DNA of 64,000 bases from Actinacidiphila rubida (GTDB lineage: Bacteria; Actinomycetota; Actinomycetes; Streptomycetales; Streptomycetaceae), in assembly GCF_900110255.1 (NCBI RefSeq), contig NZ_FODD01000010.1:157932-221931 (forward strand), in the 5' to 3' direction. This document shows, piece by piece, positions 41,720 through 51,062 of this stretch. Made by a program: the position numbers and the translations under genes. The notes below the pieces were generated by a model. The model saw nothing but the letters and a program-made list of their open reading frames with translations. It did no database searches and had not been told where the DNA came from. Position 1 is the first letter of the stretch; every line of letters begins with the position of its first letter.

Positions 41720-43576
41720 TCAGCTCAGTGCGAACTCCTGCGCCGCCGTGCCGTTGCAGTCGTGGATCTGCAGCCGCGTGCCGTTCGCCGTGGCGCCGTC
41801 CGTCGCGTCCAGGCAGCGCCCGGACTGCGGGTTGAGCAGCGACCCGTCGGACTGCTGCACCCACACCTGGCCGCCGGCCGAGCCGCAGTCCCAGAGCTGG
41901 ACCAGGGCGTTCTGGGCGGTGGAGTTGCCCGCGATGTCGAGGCAACGGCCCAGCGTGGTCAGCCGGTTGGTGGAGGTGTGCACCCAGTGCTGGTCCAGCG
42001 CGTAGGACTGGCAGTCCCACAGCTGAGCCGCCGCGCCGTTGCCGCCGACGTCGTCGGCGGAGATGTCCAGGCACTTGGCGGCCGGCCCCGCGACCATGCC
42101 GCCGCCGTTGACCGCGAACTTCTGGGCGGCGGTGCCGTTGCAGTCGTGGATCTGCAGCCGGGTGCCGTCGGCCGTGGCGCCGTCCGTCGCGTCGAGGCAG
42201 CGCCCGGACTGCGGGTTGAGCAGCGACCCGTCGGACCGCTGCACCCACTTCTGGCCGCCGACGCCGTTGCAGTCCCAGAGTTCCACCTGGGTGTTGTTCG
42301 CGGTGCCGTTGCCGTCGATGTCCAGGCAGCGGCCGAGTGTGCTGAGGGAACCGTCGGCCTCGTGGAGCCAGTGCTGGTCGGCCGCGTAGCTCTGGCAGCC
42401 CCACAGCTGCACGGCGGCCCGGTCGCCGGAGACGTCGTCGCCCGTGACGTCCACGCAACTGCCGCCGGGCGCGGAGATCGTCGCGGGTGCGACGGCCGCG
42501 GTGTCGCCCGCGTAGCCCGCCGACACGATGTCCGCCTGCACGGAGTCGTCGGCGGCGTCCGAGGGGTAGCCCGAGGTGATCGCGCCCTCGAAGAACGAGC
42601 CGCCGGACCTGTTGCTGTTGTCGCCACCGGTCCCCATGACGATCGAGCCCTCCTGGCGCATGGGCGCGTAACCCGGCGGCAGGGCGCCGTTCCACCAGGT
42701 GGCGAGGCCGCCGGACCGGGCGTCGCCCCCCTTGAGCGCGAACGCGGTCTGCCCGTTGTTCTTCAGCAGGGCCGTCACGAAGGCGCTGGAGTTGCCGCCG
42801 TTGACGCTGTGCGCGTTGGTGTCGGCCTGGAAGATGCCGTTCTCCAGGTCGGCCTGCACCCACGGCCCGGTGCCGTGGCACGGGTTGCAGGCGGTGATCG
42901 GGGAGATGTTGAGGGCGTCCATGTGGCCGGCGCCGGTGTCGTTCTCGGCGGCCTCGACGTTGCCGAAGTCGAAGCAGCAGTCCCGGATGGTGTGGGTGCC
43001 GCTGGCCACCATGTACATCCCCTCGGGCTGCCCGTTCGTGGCGACGCCGGCCGCGCGGGCGTGCCGGTACCCCACGCCCGGCGGCACGTACACGCCGTAC
43101 ACCGCGTGCCCGGCCACGGTGACGTGCAGCACGTTCGCCATCGCCCCGACGTCGGCGGCACCGGCGGTGCCCGCCCCGGCGATGGTCAGGTCGTTGTGCT
43201 GCGGCGACTGGTCGTAGATCGTCGTGATGACGCAGACGGCGCCGGTGCAGAAGGCGTTCTGCGCGGAGGCGGCCGCGTAGCCGCCGGGGGAGAGCACGCC
43301 GACGTCGAGCGTCGCGCCGTCCCGGACGCGGACGACCCGGTAGAGGTTCCCGTCGTACGACGAGTACAGCGCGCGGACGGTGCTGAAGGCGCCGACGCAG
43401 GGCGTGCCGGAGCCGCCGTAGATGTCGCAGGGCAGAGTGCCGGCGGCGTGTGCCGTGCCGCCGGCGCCGGCGAGCAGACCCAGCGTCAGGGCGAGCGCGC
43501 CGCCCAGGCCGAGCAGAGTGCGGCGCCAGCGCCGCAGGAGTGCGCGCAGGGCTGCGCGTGGGGGTGAGCCGGTCAT
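41720..43576 (-). CDS. Secreted GH54 alpha-L-arabinofuranosidase with two ricin-B lectin domains
   Basis: The protein has 618 residues. A signal peptide ends near AGGTAHA. The catalytic GH54 domain then begins AGTLPCDIYGGSGTPCVGAF with STVRALYSSYDGNLYRVVR. CCFDFGNVE carries the vicinal cysteines and the glutamate that aligns with the fungal AbfB nucleophile. From about residue 360 two ricin-B (CBM13) trefoils follow, each with Q-x-W/F repeats such as QHWLHE, QKWVQR and QHWVHT. Fungal GH54 enzymes carry CBM42 instead. It should release L-arabinose from arabinan or arabinoxylan outside the cell. ATG 43576. Confidence 0.9.
   Translation of the reverse strand: MTGSPPRAALRALLRRWRRTLLGLGGALALTLGLLAGAGGTAHAAGTLPCDIYGGSGTPCVGAFSTVRALYSSYDGNLYRVVRVRDGATLDVGVLSPGGYAAASAQNAFCTGAVCVITTIYDQSPQHNDLTIAGAGTAGAADVGAMANVLHVTVAGHAVYGVYVPPGVGYRHARAAGVATNGQPEGMYMVASGTHTIRDCCFDFGNVEAAENDTGAGHMDALNISPITACNPCHGTGPWVQADLENGIFQADTNAHSVNGGNSSAFVTALLKNNGQTAFALKGGDARSGGLATWWNGALPPGYAPMRQEGSIVMGTGGDNSNRSGGSFFEGAITSGYPSDAADDSVQADIVSAGYAGDTAAVAPATISAPGGSCVDVTGDDVSGDRAAVQLWGCQSYAADQHWLHEADGSLSTLGRCLDIDGNGTANNTQVELWDCNGVGGQKWVQRSDGSLLNPQSGRCLDATDGATADGTRLQIHDCNGTAAQKFAVNGGGMVAGPAAKCLDISADDVGGNGAAAQLWDCQSYALDQHWVHTSTNRLTTLGRCLDIAGNSTAQNALVQLWDCGSAGGQVWVQQSDGSLLNPQSGRCLDATDGATANGTRLQIHDCNGTAAQEFALS
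41742..42239. repeat. Intragenic near-identical repeat in the lectin region
   Basis: About 113 bp at 41742-41854 and again at 42126-42239 differ at only a few bases. They encode the segment LLNPQSGRCLDATDGATA and the following GTRLQIHDCNGTAAQ in each ricin-B domain. The identity suggests a recent duplication or gene conversion inside the gene. Confidence 0.85.
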
Positions 43577-44061
43577 CGTCGACCCTTTCTCCGTCGGGAG
43601 TGGTGCGGGGCGGCGTCCGCCCCGGGACCGCGGGGCGGGCGCACGACGCGCAGCGGGCGGGGCGCGGCGCGCCAGGCGTCGAGGGGTGGGCGATGTTCGA
43701 CGTGCGTCGTGGAAGGCGCGGTGCGGGGGAGCGAGGCAGGGGGAGCGGCCCGAAGGGAGCGCTGAACGCGAGGCGGCGCGGGACGAGGCGGCGGCGGTCG
43801 GGCTGCCGCGAGCGGCGCGCGGACCGCCCGGGCGCCTCCGAAGCTAGGGTGCGCGGTCGCCCCGGTCAACGGTCGGAAACGGGCCACGGACCACTCGGAA
43901 CCGCCCCCGGCCGGGCCGCTGCCTGCTCTTTTCGGGCGAGCCGAGGGCCGCGTACCGCGCGGTGCGGCCTCCGGCCGGGTTTTCTGGAGGGGTGACCGTC
44001 CTCGAGCGGCCACCCGCACGGGTCACGCCGTGCGCGCGGACGGAGAAGGGGTGGCCCGGCG
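43577..44061. other. Intergenic region between divergent genes
   Basis: These 485 bp hold the start regions of the GH54 gene (minus) and the PAS-phosphatase gene (plus). I see no convincing gene, strong hairpin or recognisable operator; reading frames here look like GC-driven noise. Confidence 0.5.
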
Positions 44062-45474
44062 GTGAGCGAGGGAGGAAGCGGCGGAGGTGGCGGCGGGCCC
44101 GGCGGAAACGGCGGCGCCGGCAGCGCGGACGGCGCCGACGGCGCTCATGGATCGGACGCCTCTCCGGGCGGCACCGCGGACGGCACGGGCCAGGACGACG
44201 CCGAGGACGCGTCCGGCGCCGCCGGGGACACCGGTCCGGCCGGCGCCGGCGCCGTCGACTACGAAGCGCTCTTCGCGGCCGTGCCGGTGGCGTGCCTGGT
44301 CCTGGACAGCCGGCTGCGGATCGTCACCGCCAACGACGCCTACCTCGCCGTGACCGAGCGCTCCCGCGAGGAACTCGTCGGCCGCGGCTTCTTCGAGGCC
44401 TACCCGTCCGACCCCGACGAGCCCGCGACGAACGGTGCCGTGGTGCAGCGGCGCGCCCTGGAGGCCGCACTCGCCTCGGGCGAGCCGACGCTGCTGATGC
44501 TGCACCGCTTCGCCATCCCGCGGCCCGGCGCGGGCCGCTACGAACCGCGCTGGTGGAACGTCGTCAACCAGCCCGTCAGAGGCCCCGACGGGACGGTGCA
44601 GCTGATCATCCACCGGATCGAGGACGTCACCGCGTTCGTGACGTCGGCCCGGCGCACCGAGCCCGCGGACCCCGTGGCGCGGGCCGAACTCCCGCGGGTC
44701 GACGTGTTCAACCAGGCGCAGGAGCTCCAGCGGGCCAACGCCCGCCTGCTGGAGTCGACGGCGGCGGTCCACGACACGGCGCTCATCCTCCAGCAGGCGA
44801 TGCTCGCCACGCCCGACCTGGCCTCCCACCCCGAGATCGCCGTGCGCTACCGGCCCGCCGTGCAGGGCATGAACGCCTGCGGCGACTGGTACGACGTGGT
44901 GGACCTGCCCGAGCGGCGGATGGTGCTGACCGTCGGCGACGTCGTGGGCCACGGCGTGGGCGCGGCCAGCGTGATGGGCATGCTGCGCAGTGCGCTGAAC
45001 GCCGCCGTCCGGGTCGCCGACGGGCCGAGCGGCGCCCTGGAGGCCCTCGGGCTCTACGCCCGCGCCCACGAGGGCGCCCTGGCCACGACCACCTTCGCCT
45101 GCCAGGTCTTCCCCGGCAGCCGGCTGCTGACTTACAGCAACGCAGGCCATCCGCCGCCCGTCCTGGTGCACCAGGACGGCTCGCACGAGTTCCTGGACCG
45201 GGCCACCGATCCGCCGCTAGGGGTCCGGGTCGAACACGTGCCGCGCCCGCAGGCCACCCTGGAGTACGCCGTCGGCGATCTGCTGGTGCTGTACACCGAC
45301 GGCCTGGTCGAGCGGCGTGGCGAGGACATCGACGTCGGCATCGGCCGGCTCGTCGACGCCCTGCGCGAACTGCGCACCCGGTCCGTCCACGAGGTGGCCG
45401 ACGCCCTGCTGGCACGGCTGGCCGACCCGAGCGGCCAGCACGACGACATCTCCGTCCTGGCGGCCCGGCTGTGA
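44062..45474 (+). CDS. PAS domain SpoIIE-type serine phosphatase
   Basis: The protein has 470 residues. The first 60 residues are Gly/Asp-rich and disordered. A PAS domain follows (YEALFAAVPVACLVLDSRLR and NDAYLAVTERSREELVGRGF), then a coiled-coil. The PP2C-type SpoIIE domain follows with NACGDWYDVVDLPERRMVL, VGDVVGHGVGAASVMG and VLYTDGLVERRGEDIDVG. It ends with QHDDISVLAARL. The metal-binding aspartates are intact. It should dephosphorylate STAS-type anti-sigma antagonists in response to a PAS ligand. GTG 44062. Confidence 0.9.
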   Translation: MSEGGSGGGGGGPGGNGGAGSADGADGAHGSDASPGGTADGTGQDDAEDASGAAGDTGPAGAGAVDYEALFAAVPVACLVLDSRLRIVTANDAYLAVTERSREELVGRGFFEAYPSDPDEPATNGAVVQRRALEAALASGEPTLLMLHRFAIPRPGAGRYEPRWWNVVNQPVRGPDGTVQLIIHRIEDVTAFVTSARRTEPADPVARAELPRVDVFNQAQELQRANARLLESTAAVHDTALILQQAMLATPDLASHPEIAVRYRPAVQGMNACGDWYDVVDLPERRMVLTVGDVVGHGVGAASVMGMLRSALNAAVRVADGPSGALEALGLYARAHEGALATTTFACQVFPGSRLLTYSNAGHPPPVLVHQDGSHEFLDRATDPPLGVRVEHVPRPQATLEYAVGDLLVLYTDGLVERRGEDIDVGIGRLVDALRELRTRSVHEVADALLARLADPSGQHDDISVLAARL

Positions 45475-45640
45475 GGTGCCGATCCGCGACGTGACCCCGC
45501 GCACCGCTCCCTCCGGCGGCGGACCCGAGCACCGTCGCCGGCGCCATCCGCGGCGCGAGCGCCCCGCCGACGGCCGGCCGCGCGAGCCCGGTCCCGCGAC
45601 GTGGATCAGGCTCCGCCACCGGACGTGAGCGCCCGGCCGG

Positions 45641-46798
45641 TCAGCGCCCGGCCTGCCCGTGCCCGTCCGCGTCCCCCGGCGCGCCCACCGGGCCCGGTGG
45701 GCGGGGCACGGTGGCGGAACCCGCCGCGAGGAGAGCGCGGGCACGCGGGAAGTCCCGCAGTTCGGCGGCGAGCAGGTCCAGCGCCGGTGCCAGGGGCAGG
45801 GCCAGGTCGCCGCGGGCGCTGAGGACGCCGGAGGCCCAGGAGAGGAACCCGGTGAAGAGCGAGGGATCGTCGGTGTAGAGGGACACCGCGAGGAAGTCGA
45901 CCATGTGGCCCAGGTCCTCGACCGTGTGCTGCCGCTGGAGTTCGGTGCAGCCGCGCAGTGTCGGCACCCCGTCGTCGAGGCCCGCCATGACCGTGCCGAC
46001 CAGCCGGGACCTGCTCCGCGTGACGAGGGTGTACTCCTGGTCCGACAGGTGCGGCAGGTCGTCGACCGGCTGGTGCGCGCGGGCGGGCCGCGGCAGCCCC
46101 TCGTCGAGCAGGGCTGCCGCGGCCCGGGCGTCGGGGGCCCACAGGTCCGCCCCGAGCCGCCGCGCCTGCCGGCCGTCCGGACCGAAGGCGGCGCCGCCGG
46201 CGAGCACCGGGGTCCCGGTGGCCTGGCAGGCGGCGATGGCGGTGTGGGCGGCGGGCAGCCGGGTGCTGAGCGACGCGGACAGCGCCACCGCGTCCGGCGC
46301 GGTGCGGTGCAGGTGCTCGACCAGGTGCTGCGTCGGCACCTGCGCGCCGAGGTAGTCCACGCGCCAGCCGTGCAGGCTCAGCACCTGGGCCAGGATGCGG
46401 GCGGGCAGGGCATGCCACTCGCTGTCGATGCAGGCCACCGTGACCAGGCCGCGCCGGGCCGCCGGCCGGGCCGCGACGACCAGGGGATGCCGGTCCAGCG
46501 CCGCGATGGCGCGCTCGTTGATCGCGGTCGCCGCGTGTTCCTGGGGCACGCTCAACCGGTTGGCCGCCCACTCGGCACCCACCTGCCGCTGGACGGCCGC
46601 GACCACGTCGACCAGGATCGTCTCGGCGTCGACGCCGGACTCCAGCGCGGCGAGGAGCACGTCGGCCGCCGCGTCCTCGTCGCCGGCCGCCACCGGCGCC
46701 CACAGCTCCTCCGCCCAGTCCCGCGGCGCCGCGGCGTCACCGCCGGGCGGACCGGCCGCTGCGGTGCCGGACGTTCCGCCCCGCACGGGTGCGGTCAT
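45641..46798 (-). CDS. CarH-like cobalamin-binding protein without DNA-binding domain
   Basis: The protein has 385 residues. A helical-bundle domain (about 40-105) carries Trp77, Glu87 and His88 in EWAANRLSVPQEH, the spacing of Trp131, Glu141 and His142 in Thermus CarH. A Rossmann B12 domain follows with SEWHALPARIL; His129 is the likely lower axial ligand in a variant D-x-H-x-x-G motif. SLSTRLPAAHTA and VLAGGAAFG complete the site. The residue matching CarH His132 is Ala78, so the classical photoadduct may not form. About 130 helical C-terminal residues are of unknown role. It overlaps the upstream phosphatase gene by 4 bp. Confidence 0.82.
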   Translation of the reverse strand: MTAPVRGGTSGTAAAGPPGGDAAAPRDWAEELWAPVAAGDEDAAADVLLAALESGVDAETILVDVVAAVQRQVGAEWAANRLSVPQEHAATAINERAIAALDRHPLVVAARPAARRGLVTVACIDSEWHALPARILAQVLSLHGWRVDYLGAQVPTQHLVEHLHRTAPDAVALSASLSTRLPAAHTAIAACQATGTPVLAGGAAFGPDGRQARRLGADLWAPDARAAAALLDEGLPRPARAHQPVDDLPHLSDQEYTLVTRSRSRLVGTVMAGLDDGVPTLRGCTELQRQHTVEDLGHMVDFLAVSLYTDDPSLFTGFLSWASGVLSARGDLALPLAPALDLLAAELRDFPRARALLAAGSATVPRPPGPVGAPGDADGHGQAGR

Positions 46799-48474
46799 GC
46801 CGTGTACCTCCCTGGTCCGGAGCCGCCGGTCATCGACAGGTGCGCGCCGCGCGGCATGGCGACCACGACCACGGCCATGTCGTCGTGCCGTTTCGCGCCC
46901 ACCCACTGGGCCGCGATCATCTGCACGTGTTCCACCACCGTCTCCGCGGACATGCCCGCGCAACCGGCGAGGTGGTCGCGCAGCCGCTCCTCGCCGAACT
47001 CCTGGTCGCCGAGCGGGCCGCCACGGGCCTCGGTGATGCCGTCGCTGAACATCACCAGCGACTCGCCGGGGCCGAGCGTCACGTCGGCGGTGGTGCTCGT
47101 CACGACGGGCAGCACCCCGACCAGGCTGCCGTGGGTGGGCACCTGCTCGACGGTGCCGTCCGCCCGTACCACCAGGGGCGCGGGGTGCCCGGCGCTGGTC
47201 ACCCGCACCCGGGCCTGGTCCCCCCGGCGGCGGACCGCCGCCAGCACGAGGGTCGCGAACCGGGTGTGGTGCGACGTCAGAAGGGCGCGGTTCAACAGGT
47301 TCAGCAGACGCTGGTGGTCGGTGGTGAGCGGCAGCAGCGCGTGCAGCGTGTTGCGGATCCTGCCGGTGAGGACCGCGGCCTCCAGCCCCTTGCCGCACAC
47401 GTCACCGAGGACCGCGAGCGTGTCCGACTGCTCCGCGGTCGCGGGATGGACATCGTAGAAGTCGCCGCCGACACGGTTCTGTTCGCTGGCCGGCCGGTAC
47501 CCGCCGGCGAACTCCATACCGCACGTGTGCCGCAGCGTCGGCGGGAGCAGCTCGCGCATGAGCGTCTCGGTGATGGCCGCCTGCTCGCTGTACAACCGTG
47601 CCGACGAGACCGCGGCCCCGGCCCGCGCCGCGAAGATCCTCGCCAGAGTCTCCTCGCTCTCGTCGAAGGCGGCCCGGGTCCCGTGGCGCAGCAGCACCAG
47701 GGCGCCGGCGGGCACGCCCGGACCCGGCAGCGGCACCACCGCCATGGACCCGACGGGGCCGAAGCCCTCGGGGACCAGCCAGGTGGGCGCGGCCGCCGGG
47801 TCGATCCAGCGCGAGGGCACCGGCGGGAACCCCTGCAGGGCCTCGGCGAGGCCCGGTACGGCGTCGGGCGGATGCGTGGTCGTGGCAGCGGTCGGAGAGC
47901 CGCCGCGGACGCAGCTGACCAACTTCAGTCGGTGCCCGGCGTACGGGCCGATCGCCACGGCCGCGTCCGCCAGCCCCCGGACCGCCTCCAGCACGATCAC
48001 GTCCATGCAGCGCTCGACGTTGAGCGAGGCCAGCAGGCGGTTCGACGCCTCGGCGAGGAAGACACTGCGCTCCCTTTCCCGCGCCAACTCCCGCTCGGCA
48101 CGCCACCGGTCGGTGTCGTCCAGGAGCCACCAGGTGACCGAGCCGTCGGCCCCGGGCACCGGCCGGCCCTCCAGGCTGCGGCCGTCGAGCCGGCCGCGCA
48201 CATGCCGGTCCCCGGACCCGGCGTCGGGGGAGACCCCGTCCGTGCCCAGCGCGACATGGGCGGCCGCCAGCCACGGCAGCCTGGCCCGCACGGCCTCCGG
48301 CCGTCCCGGGGGGAGGTCGCCGAGCAGCACGCGGGCGGATTCACTGGTGCGCAGGACGCCGCCGTCGGCGCCCAGCACCACCACCGGATAAGGAGAGGCG
48401 TCGGCCGCGGCGTCCGCCCATCGACCGGGATTCGGCTCGGTTGTCTTCGCACCAGCCACACAGCGGGTCCGCAC
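46795..48474 (-). CDS. PAS-GAF SpoIIE-type phosphatase
   Basis: The protein has 559 residues. An N-terminal PAS-like domain (YPVVVLGADGGVLRTSESAR) is followed by a GAF domain (ASNRLLASLNVERCMDVIVL to ETLARIFAARAGAAVSSARL). The SpoIIE domain has NRVGGDFYDVHPATAEQ, LGDVCGKGLEAAVLTGRIRN and FSDGITEARGG, ending RHDDMAVVVVAM. Metal ligands are intact. It is translationally coupled (ATGA) to the cobalamin-binding protein, which may sense light or cobalamin for it. The GTG 48474 start is weak and could lie further in. Confidence 0.88.
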   Translation of the reverse strand: MRTRCVAGAKTTEPNPGRWADAAADASPYPVVVLGADGGVLRTSESARVLLGDLPPGRPEAVRARLPWLAAAHVALGTDGVSPDAGSGDRHVRGRLDGRSLEGRPVPGADGSVTWWLLDDTDRWRAERELARERERSVFLAEASNRLLASLNVERCMDVIVLEAVRGLADAAVAIGPYAGHRLKLVSCVRGGSPTAATTTHPPDAVPGLAEALQGFPPVPSRWIDPAAAPTWLVPEGFGPVGSMAVVPLPGPGVPAGALVLLRHGTRAAFDESEETLARIFAARAGAAVSSARLYSEQAAITETLMRELLPPTLRHTCGMEFAGGYRPASEQNRVGGDFYDVHPATAEQSDTLAVLGDVCGKGLEAAVLTGRIRNTLHALLPLTTDHQRLLNLLNRALLTSHHTRFATLVLAAVRRRGDQARVRVTSAGHPAPLVVRADGTVEQVPTHGSLVGVLPVVTSTTADVTLGPGESLVMFSDGITEARGGPLGDQEFGEERLRDHLAGCAGMSAETVVEHVQMIAAQWVGAKRHDDMAVVVVAMPRGAHLSMTGGSGPGRYTA

Positions 48475-48693
48475 CCTGGGGGACCCTCACCTCATCACGT
48501 TCGTCCGTCGGGAACCCTGCGTCCCACAGCCACCATGGCGCAGTTCGGCAGCCTCAGGCAACTGCCCGTCACCCGTGAGTCAGTTCGAAGCGGTCGCGCC
48601 CGGACCCGGACCCGGCCGGGCCGGCCGCCGGGCGCCGGCCGGCGGGCGATGGCCTGCGGATGCCGGCTCGCCGCAGGCCGCGCGGCCCGCGGA

Positions 48694-49107
48694 TCAGATC
48701 AGCGGCAGGACGACGACGATCCGCTTCCCGCCCTGCGGCAGTGCCTCCACCTCGACGGAGAGGGCCAGGTGTTCGACGATCGGCCACCCGAAGCCACCCG
48801 GCCGGTCCACGTCCACACCGAGCGCGCCGCGCGCGACGGGCAGCGCGTCACTCATGTCGTGCACGAGTACCCGCAACGCCTCGCCGTCAGGGGTGAGTTC
48901 CGCGCCGAACCCGGCCAGGCCCCCGCCGTGCCGCAGGGCGTTGCTGACGAGTTCGGCGACGACCAGCTGCACGTCGGTGCGCGCCCTCTCCGTGCCGCGG
49001 TCCACCTCGTCGAGGAGGCGGATCACCGTGTGCCGGGCATCCGTGGCCAGTTGCGGGTCGTTCCCGTTCACGGAGAGTGCGGGCGGGCTGTAGGGCTGTT
49101 CGGTCAT
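48694..49107 (-). CDS. RsbW-like anti-sigma serine kinase
   Basis: The protein has 137 residues. A GHKL-type ATPase with N-box VQLVVAELVSNALRHGGG, a G1 box VHDMSD and a G2 region DRPGGFGWPIVEHLAL, the HATPase_c_2 type common in Streptomyces. It should bind a sigma factor or an antagonist and phosphorylate a STAS protein. ATG 49107 follows GAGGT at about 7 nt. It lies between two SpoIIE phosphatases and STAS genes, which supports a partner-switch role. Confidence 0.88.
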   Translation of the reverse strand: MTEQPYSPPALSVNGNDPQLATDARHTVIRLLDEVDRGTERARTDVQLVVAELVSNALRHGGGLAGFGAELTPDGEALRVLVHDMSDALPVARGALGVDVDRPGGFGWPIVEHLALSVEVEALPQGGKRIVVVLPLI

Positions 49108-49264
49108 GAGGTGACCTCTGGGAAGTCTTACGGCGAGCGGCTCGAAGCGTTCGTGCGCGGGACGCCGTTGCCGCGCTCCTGGACTCGGTTGCCCTGCCAG
49201 CCCGGTGTCACACAGGGCCGAGCCGGGTTCCCGTCCGCTGCTCCGTCTCATCTCAGGTCTCCGG

Positions 49265-49648
49265 TCAGGTCTCCGGCGACCGCGGTTCCCGCTCCGCGAG
49301 GTGGTCCGGCGGGCCGTTCTCCAGCGCGTGGCGGGCCGCCGCGGTGTCGGCCGCGAACTCGAAGTGGCCGGAGGTCATGGTCAGGTCGAACAGGCGGCGG
49401 ATCCCGGCACCGAGCGGGCCCGCCAGCACCAGCCGGCCACCCCGGTCCGCCAACTCGCGGCGTGCCTCCAGCAGGACGTGCAGCGTCGAGGAGTCGGCGA
49501 ACACCGCCGCCGAGAGGTCGACCACCACACGGGCGCCGTCGGCTCGCGCCGCCTCGCGGATCCGCTCGGCGAACGCCTGCGACCGCTCCCAGTCCAGTTC
49601 GGCCTCGGCGCGCACGATGCGCAGGCCACCGTCCTCGTGCAGGTCCAT
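49265..49648 (-). CDS. STAS-domain anti-sigma factor antagonist (RsbV-like)
   Basis: The protein has 127 residues. A STAS fold with ARVVVDLSAAVFADSSTLHV contains the Asp-Ser-Ser site that kinases of the RsbW type phosphorylate. RGGRLVLAGPLGAGIRRLFD follows. ATG 49648 lies after GGGGAGG; the longer upstream frame is not needed. It is transcribed away from the RsbR operon and toward the RsbW-like gene 158 bp downstream, so it is the likely substrate of that kinase. Confidence 0.87.
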   Translation of the reverse strand: MDLHEDGGLRIVRAEAELDWERSQAFAERIREAARADGARVVVDLSAAVFADSSTLHVLLEARRELADRGGRLVLAGPLGAGIRRLFDLTMTSGHFEFAADTAAARHALENGPPDHLAEREPRSPET

Positions 49649-49842
49649 GTCCTCCCCGCTCCCGCGTCGCCCGTCGTCACCGCCCCCGGCGGAGGATACC
49701 CCGGGGGCGCACCGGACCACCGCCCGGGCGGGCGGGTCCCGGAGGAGTGATCCGCCCCCGCGGGGGCAGGCCACCGTAGCCGCCCGTAGGGTGCCGCGAA
49801 TCGCGGGGCAGAGGGCCGGGAACCAGAGGAGAAGGTGCGCGG

Positions 49843-50688
49843 ATGACGAACGTCGGTGATTCGGACCGGTTGCTCGGTCTGCTGACGGAAGGCCGGGAGG
49901 AGTTCACCGGGCAGTGGGTGAGGAGTGTCACGTCGACCCTGGCCGGCCGCCTTCCCGCCGCCGAGGTGCAGCAGGATCTCCACGAGCTGTATCCGGCGCT
50001 GCTCGACGCGTTGCGGTCGGGCGGCCTCGCCACCCGTGACGAGAGCTACGGCGAGGTGCGCAGCCTGCTGACCGAGCTGTCCCGCAACCGGGCACGTCAG
50101 GGATTCAGCCCCACGGAGACGGCGTTCAGCGTCCTGTCCCTCAAGGACGTGCTGGAGCCGGCGCTCACCGCCGGCGAGGACGTGCGCGCCTACCTGCAAC
50201 TGGCCCGCGTTCTCGACGACTTGGGCCTGTACACGATCGAGGTGCACGCCAAGACCCGCGAGGAGATCATCTCCGCCCAGGCGGAACAGCTCCTGGAGCT
50301 GTCCACACCGGTGGTGAAACTGTGGGAGGGCGTCGTGGGCGTGCCGCTGGTCGGCACCCTGGACTCCGCCCGCACCCAGGTGGTCATGGAGAAGCTGCTC
50401 CAGTCCCTGCTCGACCTGAACGCCACCCACGCCATCGTGGACATCACCGGCGTGCCGGCGGTGGACACCCAGGTCGCGCAGCACCTGCTCAAGACCGTGG
50501 TCGCCGCACGCATGATGGGCGCGGAGTGCGTGATCTCGGGCATCCGGCCGCAGATCGCCCAGACCATCGTCGCGCTGGGCATCGAGTTCGGCGACATCAC
50601 CACCAAGGCGACGCTGGCGGACGCCCTCCGGCACGCGCTGGACCGCATCGAGGCCCGCGGTCCGGTCGAGATCGGCGGGCTGCTGTGA
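49843..50688 (+). CDS. rsbR: RsbR stressosome co-antagonist
   Basis: The protein has 281 residues. A helical N-terminal sensor domain of about 155 residues is of the RsbRD/globin-unrelated type (TGQWVRSVTSTLAG to LGLYTIEVH). A C-terminal STAS domain follows with VPLVGTLDSART and VDITGVPAVDTQVAQHLL. The threonines in these two motifs match Thr171 and Thr205 of B. subtilis RsbRA. It should form the stressosome shell with RsbS. First gene of a six-gene overlapping operon. Confidence 0.93.
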   Translation: MTNVGDSDRLLGLLTEGREEFTGQWVRSVTSTLAGRLPAAEVQQDLHELYPALLDALRSGGLATRDESYGEVRSLLTELSRNRARQGFSPTETAFSVLSLKDVLEPALTAGEDVRAYLQLARVLDDLGLYTIEVHAKTREEIISAQAEQLLELSTPVVKLWEGVVGVPLVGTLDSARTQVVMEKLLQSLLDLNATHAIVDITGVPAVDTQVAQHLLKTVVAARMMGAECVISGIRPQIAQTIVALGIEFGDITTKATLADALRHALDRIEARGPVEIGGLL

Positions 50689-51062
50689 GCGAGCGGGTGC
50701 CGATCCTGAAGATCGGCGACGTGCTCCTGGTCTCCATCCAGTTCGACCTGGAGGACCAGATGGTGATGGACCTCCAGGAGGACCTGTCCCAGCGCATCGT
50801 CGACACCGGCGCGCACGGTGTGGTCATCGACATCTCCGCGCTGGAGATCGTGGACTCGTTCGTCGGCAGGATGCTCGCCTCCACCGCGGCCATCTCCCGG
50901 GTGCTCGGCGCCGAGACCGTCGTGGTCGGCATGCGGCCCGCGGTCGCGATGACCCTGGTCGAACTGGGGCTCTCCCTCGGCGGGGTGCGGACCGCGCTCA
51001 ACCTGGAGCAGGGGATCGGCGAGCTGCGCCGTTCCCGGCGCAACGGCCCGGTCCCACGGTGA
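50685..51062 (+). CDS. rsbS: RsbS stressosome core STAS protein
   Basis: The protein has 125 residues. A single STAS domain: RVPILKIGDVLLVSIQFDLE at the start, then VVIDISALEIVDSFVGRML, whose serine matches the site phosphorylated by RsbT in B. subtilis RsbS. VGMRPAVAMTLVELGLSLGG is also typical. It starts at GTG overlapping the rsbR stop. It should sequester RsbT until phosphorylated. Confidence 0.94.
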   Translation: MSERVPILKIGDVLLVSIQFDLEDQMVMDLQEDLSQRIVDTGAHGVVIDISALEIVDSFVGRMLASTAAISRVLGAETVVVGMRPAVAMTLVELGLSLGGVRTALNLEQGIGELRRSRRNGPVPR

